64,000 nucleotides of DNA from Anomaloglossus baeobatrachus. Taxonomy: Eukaryota; Chordata; Amphibia; Anura; Aromobatidae. The position numbers and the translations under genes were made by a program. A model generated the notes under the pieces. It made no database searches, was not told the origin of the DNA, and worked only from the letters and a program-made list of their open reading frames with translations. The DNA is taken from contig NC_134361.1 in NCBI RefSeq assembly GCF_048569485.1, forward strand, positions 167,751,758 through 167,815,757, in the 5' to 3' direction. Shown piece by piece: positions 56,001-64,000 of this stretch. The first letter of the stretch is position 1, and the number at the start of each line of letters is the position of its first letter.

Positions 56001-59000
56001 GGGGTGCAGTTTTTAAAATGGGGTCACTTGTGGGGAATTTGTGCTGTTCTGGCACCTCAGGTGCTCAATGTAACTTGGCACCCACAAACTTTTCTATCTA
56101 AATTTGCACTTCAATATGGCGCTCCTTCCCTTTGCTTTGTAGTGTACCTCAAAAGTAGTTTTCGATCACATATGGGGTACTGGCGTATTCAGGAGAAATC
56201 GCACAACAAAGTGTATGGTCCATTATCTCCTGAAGCCCTAATGGAATTGAAAAAACTGGGGTTAAAGATACATTTTTGAGGTTAAAATTATATTTTTTAA
56301 TTTTCACGGATCAATGTTATAAAATCCCGTGAAGCACCTGCTAGATGTATTCTTTTAAGGGTCTAGTTTCCAAAATGGGATCACTTTTGGAGGAGCTCTA
56401 CTGTTTGGCAAAGCCCCTGAGTTCCCCAATGTAACATAGCACCTTCAAAAAAACATTCTACCTACATCTGATCTCAAATATGGTGCTTCTTCACTTTGCA
56501 GTGTGACTCAAAAGTAGTTTTTGACAACTTACGGGGTATTAGCGTACTCAGGAGAAATTGCTCAACAAATTGTATCGTTCATTATGTCCTATGGTGATGC
56601 TTGTGAAAATGAAAGATTTGGGGTTAAAATAACATTTTTGTGGTAAAAAATGTATTTTTTCATTTTCATGGCTCAACGTTATAATTTTCTGTGAAGCACC
56701 TAGGGGTTCTAGGTGCTCACCAGCCATCTGAGGGGTGTAGTTTTAAAAATGGTCTTACTTGTGGGGGAGCTTAACTGTTTAGAAATATCAAGAGCTTTAC
56801 AAACATGACATGGTGTCCTGTTATGATCCGGAACCATGGAAGACCACTATAAATCATTGGTAAAAGGTAACAAGAGCATTGGTAACTAATCTGGCCGCCA
56901 TCCCCTTACTAACCATCAACACTAGAAGTAGCCGAGGGGTGAACTAACATCCTGTGCACCGCGAACCCAGCCGGAGAACTAGCTAACCTAAAGGAAAGAA
57001 AGATGAATAACTCTCTGCCTCAGAAAATAGATAAACAATAGCAAGCCCCCCACATTCAAAGACTGCGGTGATATAGGAAAACACAATACACATATAGATG
57101 ATAGGATTAGCAAAAGGTGAGGCCTTACTGACTAAATAGGACAGGATAGGAAAGGGACTGATGGTGGCCAGAGAAAAACCCTGCAAAATTCCAAAAACCT
57201 GATAGTACAAAAAGCCCTCAGATCGCTAGATCTGAACTTCGTCCTATACCAGGCGCTCTTGTCATACCAATGAACAGAAAGCAGGAAACATTACAAAATC
57301 AAGAAGCACAAACACATGGACTAATAGGAGCAATACTCCAAACATAGCTGAAGGGAGCTTCCCAGCTAAGCAACTGAGAGGGAAGATCCCTGCATGCAAA
57401 TAACTGACAAAAAACACAGCAAATAACAAACTCAGATAAGAGCAAAAAGAACCAAACAACAAATAAAGTCAAGCACTTATCTGGGGTAGATGTGGTCTGG
57501 AGCAGGATGAAGCAGGCTGGTGTACAAAGAACAACTGACATCTGGCATAGCCTGCTAGCAGACCAGGGTTTAAATAGGCAGAGAGTTATTAATGGAAACG
57601 CCCATTGCTCAACACACCTGGTCTCTGTGCAAACCATTCCTGGCCACAAGAGGGAGCCTCACAGCAGCAAAAGCATAACTGACATTCACAACAGCGTCCG
57701 CTAACAATTCCAGCCAATTTTTGAAGTAAAATTGCGCTCTTTCCTTCCAAACACTACCATGCGCCCAAATAGTTGATTTCCACCACATATGAGGTATCTG
57801 CATACTCAGGAGAAATTGCACAACAAATTTTATGGTGCTCTAACATGTACCTGATATACTTTGCCTGTTAAATACATTTTAAAAGCAAAATTGTATGGTG
57901 CATTATTTTTCCTGTTACCTTTGTGAAAAAAGTTATCTGGTTGAAGCAACATTTTTGTGGTAAAATATATTTTTTAATTTTCATGGCTCAACGTTATGAA
58001 ATTTTATGAAGCATCTAGGGGTTCAAAATGCTTATCAAACATCTAGATAAATTCCTTGAGGGGTCTACTTTCAAAAATGAGATAATGTGTGGAAGAGCTC
58101 CACTGTTTAGGTACCTCAGGAGCTCTTCAAACGTACCATAGCACCCGCTAACAATTGCAGCTATTTTAGCATTTAAGAAGCGAAATGGCACTCCTTCCCT
58201 TCTGAGCCCTGCCATGGGCCCAAAGAGTTGATACCACATATAAGGTATCAGCGTACTCAGGAGAAATTGAATAATAAATTGTATGGTCTGTTTTCTCCTT
58301 TTACCTGTGTGAAAAAATACCTACCTGGTTAAAGTAACAACTTTGTGCTAAAAATGTATTTTTTTATTTTCACAGCTCAATGTTATAAACGTCTATGAAG
58401 CCCCTGGGGGTTCAAGGTACTCACCAAGCATCTAGATAAATTCCTTGAGGAATCTAGCTTCCAAAATGGGGTCACTTGTGGGGGATCTCCACTGTTTAGG
58501 CACCTCGGGGGCTCTGCAAACACGTCATGGCGTCCACTATTTATTCCAGACAGTTTTGCACTGTAAAATTCAAAAGGTCCTTTTTCCCTTCTGTGCCATA
58601 TGCCCAAACTCTAGATTTCTATCACATATGAGGTATTGGTATACTCAGGAGATATTGTACAGCAAATTGTATGGTGCATTTTCTCCTGTTCCCTTTGTGA
58701 AAATGCAAAATATTGTGGGAAAAAGTAGAATTTTCATTTTTTCCTTCCTGTGAAGCACCTGAAGGGTAAATAATTTTCTTGGATGTGGTTTTGAGCAGTG
58801 TGAGGTTTGCAGTTTTTAGAATGTTGTCACATTTCGGTATTTTCTGTCACCTAGGCCTCTTAAAGTCAGCTCAAATGTGATGTGGCCCCTAAAACGAATG
58901 GTTTTGTAAATTTTGTTGGAAAAATTAGAGTATTGCTGATAAACTTTAAACCCTTCTAACTTCCTAAGAAAATAAAAGTTTGAAAAATTACTTTGATGTA

Positions 59001-59177
59001 ATTCACACATAAACGCAAAAAATATCGTCCTAAATTTACCACTAACATGTAGTACAATATGTCACAAAAAAACAGTCTCCGTGTCACTGTGATCCGTTGA
59101 AGCGTTCCAGAGTTATAATCTAATAAAGTGATGCTGGTCATGAAGGTGAAAACAGACTGGAGGCGTGAAGGGGTTAA
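53009..59177. mobile_element. 6.2-kb TTAA-type composite repeat with internal 370-400-bp units
   Basis: The left end TTAGCCCCTTCACCCC and the right end GGCGTGAAGGGGTTAA are inverted repeats. From about 55,600, related units recur, each containing a ccttgaggggt(c)tag / aaaatggggtcacttgtggg core, at about 55,640; 56,020; 56,377; 56,747; 58,070; 58,465; and 58,820. Terminal TTAA is typical of piggyBac or Kolobok superfamilies; neither transposase is visible inside. Abundant repeats of this look are known to me from frog genomes. Confidence 0.65.
56819..57693 (-). mobile_element. Solo LTR, Gypsy-like (fossil), minus strand
   Basis: 875 bp. On the minus strand it starts TGTTGTGAATGTCAG and ends GGATCATAACA. 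A TATTTAAACC box lies in the expected position. The flanks gtgtcc and gcgtcc are a near-identical 6-bp duplication within the 370-400-bp repeat unit. No internal region, so a solo LTR. Confidence 0.72.
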
Positions 59178-59760
59178 GTAAATTTGTTGTTGAAGTGATC
59201 AATGACTGGCCACATTTTTAAAACTCAGTCAATTTTGGGATAATCTCGTTGAGGACAGGATTGCCGAAGTTCTGGCTTTCTTCATGTAAAGCACCCGGTC
59301 CCAAAACGTCATAATTTCTAATATGTCAATGGAAGTCCGGTTAGAAAATGATGAAGTGATGTTTTGAGCCAAAAATTGTACAAATTTGTTTTGGCCATCA
59401 TGAGTTTTGAAATTTTCAGGAAAAAAACCCCCAGAAAAAGTCAATATCTGTGAGGCTGGTAATGTCAAATTGCATTCCTGATAAGGGCACGAAATCCAGG
59501 AATCTGTGCGGTGAGGTCCATACGGGGTCACTAGTGGTGGGTTGGGCAGGTGGTGGCTCATTTGCTTTTCTGGGGCATCTCTGTGGGGGTTCAGTATCAC
59601 TGGAGAATGAAGAGGAAAACTGAAAGAAGGTGGGATCCTCTCCCTCAATATCATTGTCAGAGGCAAGGACTACATATGCCTCCTCGACTGAATACCATCT
59701 TTTGGATGAGCGAGGCATTTTATTTTTCGTGTGTGTGTAAAATGACCACATTTTATTCAA
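59178..59760 (-). pseudogene. piggyBac-type transposase fragment (PGBD-like N-terminal half)
   Basis: On the minus strand: an acidic N-terminus (SVEEAYVVLASDNDIEGED), FVPLSGMQFDITSLTDIDFF, then QNKFVQFLAQNITSSF, LEIMTFWDRVLYMKK, and KMWPVIDHFNNKF, which matches the K.RPLIDHLN.KF region of PGBD proteins. Segments fall in different frames, so it is broken at least twice. The sequence stops where the TTAA-ended repeat begins (59,177). The catalytic Asp region is absent. No nearby TTAA termini can be assigned to it with confidence. Confidence 0.72.
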
Positions 59761-60800
59761 GTGTGTAAGTGGTGTAAACTTTAATTATCAGAATAGAAGA
59801 ACAGAAAAGACTAGAAGAAAAGAGTCCAGAAACAAATATAAAATAGGAAAATATAAAAATTTGGTAAAAGAAACTTTCTAAATTGAACATCAGTTAAAAA
59901 ATATGAGCTGAGCGCCCACAGCTGACGCTAACCCTGAAAATATTGTAGTAGACGTCCCTAATGTAGACCAATTAATCTAAATAATTTTCTGACACTAACC
60001 CTGTTTTTTTCAGTAAAAAAATGTAGTAGATGATGAATACTACAATACATTTTTATTGTCCCTAATCTCGCCTATCAACTAATCTAAGTTATTCTTTTTA
60101 TTTGATTTTTTAATTTTTTTTTTAAAACCAAGCGATGCCGGTTGCCGATCAGGGATGTGCTTCAATGAAAGAGGGTGGTGGTAACAAAACCCCCTGTTGT
60201 GATGAGTCCCGGTGCCATGCTGGGAAAAACAGCCAGCACTTTCAAGTAATCACCGTGGCTTTAATCAGGACGTACCCTTAGGGTGGGAACTACTTCACAA
60301 CCAGGATGTACAGGGTACATCCAAGGCCATAAAGGGGTTTAATGTAAGACATCATTTAGTTGTACGTTTTTCCCGTATGAGCATTAGCTGTGTTTTTATT
60401 GATAGCACGTGTACCGACAATATTTTCATTGATAGCACGTGTACCGACAATAGTCTATGACAGTGATGGCCAACCTTTTGAGCTTCCTGTGTCAAAGTTT
60501 GTAAAATAAAACCTAGCATAAGTCAGGTGGTATGTCACTTTTCAAAAAATCCATATTCTGGTGATAATTGTAGCTTTAAAAACAAAAAGTTACAATTTTA
60601 ACATAGAAAAAACACCAAAAAACTGCTCACCAACTTGCTCTAGTCTATACTAATTATCTATACATAGGGTCCCAGGTGAAGTAAAATGCTTTGACCATTT
60701 CTTTCCTTTCCTTTAGAAATCCAGGTATCTTGTATACCAAAGGTTATAGGTGGTAATCCACCCACCCCCTGAGATTCTCCCCTATAGACCCAATCCCTGA
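59761..60800. other. Unassigned stretch with a short tandem duplication
   Basis: attgatagcacgtgtaccga occurs twice in tandem (28-bp period, about 60,399-60,453). Sequence from about 60,460 (gtgatggccaaccttttgag) resembles a dispersed hAT-type repeat, not resolved. No gene is seen. Confidence 0.45.
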
Positions 60801-60814
60801 GAAAATTGGACTCA

Positions 60815-62449
60815 TCAGGGGGAATTCTTCTGAATCTTGGGAAGTGAGTGGTATAGTGGCAAAACAGGTGAAGTTACATATAGAAATTCTTTCATTCTCT
60901 CATCAATAAGTCCTATGTATACTCTTTCCTTCAGCGATTTCAACATTATATCATTGAAGCTTTTAGTAGAATCTTGTTGTAATTCACAATAGGTTTCTGT
61001 ATTCTCCAAATCCAGGAGATTTAATTTCTCATACAATCCTGAATCAAAGTGCCTCCCCTTTGTCTGCTTTTCTTGTGAGTAGATCTTTGTTGTTTCTTAA
61101 TGTATGGAGGGCAATGCGTTCTTTAGTCAGGTTGTCCTTACTTAGATAGGAATTGTTCTTAAGCGCTATGAGGTCATTCACCACTAATTCCTGAAATAAC
61201 TCCAATGCTTTGGGGCGAGATTTTATAGGATAAAAGAAAGGGTTAGAAATTGGAAATTTTAAAATATATCCCAAAAAGTCATCCACTCTGTCTGATTCAG
61301 CTTCCAATAGTCTCAGAATCCACTCTGTCTGATTCAGCTTCCAATAGTCTCAGATTCTCTATAGATCTTTGTTCTTGAAAAAGGGGATTTAAAAAAAATC
61401 ACTGTTTTGATCAGAAGAGTCAGACAATAGGTTTTGAGTTCCAATGCTTGTAGTGGTCACTTCATCCGTATTAAAATTGCATTTGAGAGTAATATTACGA
61501 GAGCATTTATTCAAATCAAGGATCGTCTGGAATATATCAAATTCAGTGGCTAGACAAAAACCCAGTCCTTTAGCCAAAAGAGAAATCTGACCTTCTGATA
61601 AGATATAACTGGAGAGGTTCCATATGGGTAGATTTAAATTTTCAGGGTCTAATTCCAAGCAGGGTGATGTAAGCTTCTTGTGTTTCCTCCCTGCCAGTTT
61701 CCTGCGTTTTTTGGATTGGGACCATTTTTGTTTTTATTTTTATACGTCTTAGATCTTGTGGATATAGTTGCCACTCCATGGGAGGAGAGAGAACTATCCG
61801 AAGTTCCTTCTGATGTAGTAAACAAAGTATTATTAAATGAGGAATTAGTCACTCAAACGAATTTTATTGGGGTTGGTGTAATGTCCTTTTTTAAGGATAG
61901 AACAAGGTTTTTCCCCCCAGTTGTACACCTCATCCCTTGAATAATCATTAGTATCTCTTGAAAATGTCCTCTTTTTTAATTCCAGTTTTGATAATTTCAT
62001 CTGTATCTTTTCATAGGAGATTTTATATTCTTCCTGGAGTGTATAATCTTTCAAGGATTCACGGATTTGTTTGATGTTGCCCTTTAGTTAGGTCAATTCA
62101 ACCTCCTCTTCTTTTACAATCTTTTGCATTAATTTAATAGAGCAATTACTAAGAATGCTGTTCCAGTTGTTAAATTCATTATTATATGGCAAGTCGGTAA
62201 TTTCTTGATCCTAAGACCCCTAGGGATCATGTCTCTCTCTATGTATGACTTTAATGAAGTAGCATCCCACCAAACTTTAAGATCTTTAGTCATATTAACT
62301 TCTGGGTCCCGTAATAGATTATGCATTACATCCATTTCATCAGGAATCATTCCTTTGTTAATGCTGGGCAATTTTAGAAAGTCTGTCCGCATATAGCTCC
62401 CCTTCCAATGCATGGTTCTGTGAATTATCAGTCGTATTAGTATAGGCAC
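60815..62449 (-). pseudogene. PLE3: N-terminal and early RT region of a decayed Penelope-like element
   Basis: Homologous in order to PLE1: VWWDATSLKSYIERDMIPRG (compare WWNKTTLEQYVLRRYIPRG), a coiled lysine-rich region, NLSSYILSEGQISLLAKGLG, FDIFQTILDLNK, NLTKERIAL, RKADKG (the PLE DKG motif), and VLPLYHSLPKIQK. It ends before RT motif A. Several frame breaks. A 36-bp tandem duplication (ccactctgtctgattcagct) lies at about 61,282-61,353. Confidence 0.85.
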
Positions 62450-62542
62450 AAAATAACAATAAGTTGTAATAGCAATAAGAACAGGGAGGAAATTAATTAT
62501 TGGAATAAATTTAATAATGCAAAATTAAATCTTGCCTACTAT

Positions 62543-63134
62543 TTAATCCAAATGGAAATCTAGATTCCAGAAGGTTTTTCTATAAAGGAGTTTCCTTCTG
62601 TGATCTCCACCCCGCAATGGCTTAGTAACTTTTTCTATCCCTGCAAATTGGAAGCTGTTCAGATTACCCTTATGAGTATCGCAGAAATGTGTAGAAACCG
62701 CTGAGGGGAACAGCGCTGCAGGCTTCACAGCGGCCAGGAGATGTCTTCTTACCCTTATTTTTAAAGGACCTGTCGTACAACCCACGTACTGAATGTTACA
62801 GAGGGTGCAAGTTACAAGGTATATAACATACTCTGTATTACAAATAATCAGATTTTTAATCATAAATTCCTTTCCATTGTGGCTTAGTGTAAATTTCTTA
62901 CATTTGTACCCATAGTTGCAGGCTTTACAACGGTTGGCACTGCATTTCTAAAAGCCCTTTACATCTGGCCATGTGTCACTCCCTCTGTTCGTCCCATTAC
63001 AACTAAAAAGACTAGGGGAAAATAAATTCCCCTAACCTTGGTGTTCTTTTTGCAGTACAGTGTGTATTATCACCTAAGATGCGTTTTAAATTGGGATCCT
63101 CATTCAATACCGGTAGATACTTTATTATCTTGGA
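62543..63134 (-). pseudogene. PLE3: GIY-YIG C-terminal region, upstream copy
   Basis: The minus strand reads KYLPVLNEDPNLKRIL (PLE linker), CSANRCKAC (Cys cluster), VIYLVTCTLCNIQYVG (GIY-YIG core), LKIRVRRH (Arg motif), and a C-terminal end. It lies 5' of, and only about 93 bp from, the N-terminal PLE3 region, so the order is C-terminus then N-terminus: a head-to-tail joint between two partial copies, as in PLE1. Broken. Confidence 0.82.
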
Positions 63135-63135
63135 G

Positions 63136-63196
<61 letters not shown>
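63135..63196. repeat. (TA)n microsatellite
   Basis: About 60 bp of alternating TA, separating PLE3 from PLE4. Confidence 0.95.
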
Positions 63197-63199
<3 letters not shown>

Positions 63200-63201
<2 letters not shown>

Positions 63202-63914
63202 TGAGGTATAAGAAATCCCGGTGCACCGCTTGCTCCACGTGTTGCCGTATTTACCGCAGTTCAATCCCCGGCAAGCATGGAAGGGATCCGGGTGCAGACT
63301 CAGTGTGCAGACCACAAATAATCCGAAGAAGGAGAGTGAGTCGCACTCCACGAAGATCTCCATGTTATTCCATCTTTATTTTATAAAAGCATGCAGGTAT
63401 AGGCGGTGGGGAGGGTGAAAGAAGCCATACAACGCCGGATGACGGCGTGCCGTTTCGCTAAATCTTAGCTTCCACGGGTCCAGTGCAAATTGCCAAGCAG
63501 TACCACCCTCTTAAACACAGATGGTGCGGATACTACGTCAGCAAGTGATTAAAATGCAAAAATGCAGGTATACGTTTAATTGCCGCAACAAAAACAGGTG
63601 ATTTTTTTAGGAGTGTTAATACATAACAATCTAACACGCATATCTCCTTATGTGGGAATATAACAAGAAACATGTAAGTTCTCAATATGTCATTTCAGAA
63701 CAGATCATGATCAAAACATTACAATAAAGTAAATTTCTAGACAATATAGCATAATACGTATCTCCTTTTTGGGGGTATAGCGTATAAATATATTCATAAA
63801 TGATAAATTATCTGCTTTTCTTTAAAAATGGATCATGATCAGATAATATCATTCACAAAAGGGCAATGCAGTCAGTGTGCCATATAATCATCACATTTAG
63901 TCAGAAAGATATAC
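63200..63914 (-). repeat. PLE4 3' region
   Basis: Non-coding sequence downstream (minus strand) of the PLE4 stop, containing a hammerhead relic and ending at the (TA)n tract. The placement parallels the PLE1 and PLE2 3' regions. Confidence 0.55.
63435..63483 (-). ncRNA. Hammerhead-like relic in PLE4 3' region
   Basis: On the minus strand: a helix I pair CTGGA/TCCGG, a degenerate core (CCGTGGA in place of CUGANGA), strong helix II GCTAA/TTAGC, GAAA, and helix III ACGGC/GCCGT followed by C. The core changes make activity unlikely. The extra A before helix II is again present. Confidence 0.5.
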
Positions 63915-64000
63915 TTAGAGAAAAACAGATAAATCGTTCCTATTGTTCAGACCTAGCGGTCCCATTGCGTTTAAATCCAAAATTAATCTGGATTCTTTTT
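63915..64000 (-). pseudogene. PLE4: extreme C-terminus of a GIY-YIG domain, runs off the window
   Basis: The minus-strand frame reads KESRLILDLNAMGPLGLNNR, then NDLSVFL and a stop. The E..(W/R)(I/L)..L...P.GLN pattern is the usual end of PLE endonucleases (compare LECRWITLLKCMKPRGLN in PLE1). Only the last 27 codons are in the window. Confidence 0.65.

Overview
The window looks like intergenic DNA from a large, repeat-rich vertebrate genome. An amphibian, probably a frog, is inferred from the mix of Penelope-like retroelements (PLEs), hAT, Harbinger-type, Helitron and TTAA-type DNA transposons, and from long simple arrays. I see no complete host protein-coding gene. Two short stretches next to splice-like signals (about 24.1 kb plus strand, about 50.7-50.9 kb minus strand) are the only candidates for host exons.

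Layout. 1-15,065: a young, nearly uncorrupted PLE (PLE1) in four copies. Two minus-strand tandem copies on the left meet two plus-strand tandem copies on the right, head to head, at about 6,440. Two full open frames of 1,041 codons (telomerase-like RT, zinc-binding linker, GIY-YIG endonuclease) and two 5'-truncated frames are present. Each copy carries a sequence that folds as a type I hammerhead ribozyme. 15,482-19,875: about ten near-identical 437-bp satellite units. 19,900-22,780: a second PLE (PLE2), 5'-truncated and with an inverted 5' piece. 23.1 kb: a palindromic MITE. 24.3-27.4 kb: degenerate tandem arrays. 27,657-36,224: an 8.6-kb hAT-type element with a perfect 8-bp target duplication. 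It carries tRNA-like SINE units, a LINE embedded in a CT microsatellite, a large palindrome, and further copies of the same satellite. 36.2-39.2 kb: a short-period array split by a Helitron that has an exact AT insertion site. 39.6-46.3 kb: several TAA/TTA-flanked MITEs and a solo LTR. 46.56-50.6 kb: an extreme C/G-rich minisatellite with internal inversion. 51.5-52.8 kb: two more MITEs. 53.0-59.2 kb: a TTAA-ended composite repeat with about 370-400-bp internal units and a solo LTR, abutting a broken piggyBac-type transposase fragment. 60.8-64.0 kb: decayed PLE3 and the 3' end of PLE4, both on the minus strand.

The theme is PLE biology. Four PLE lineages, three of them with hammerhead or hammerhead-relic sequences in the 3' region, occur with the joints expected of this class: head-to-tail partial tandems and inverted 5' pieces. 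The strongest items for follow-up are the PLE1 inverted double tandem with its ribozymes, the satellite that occurs both as an array against PLE2 and inside a hAT, and the LINE in the CT microsatellite. All assignments come from reading sequence and translations by eye; no database search was possible.
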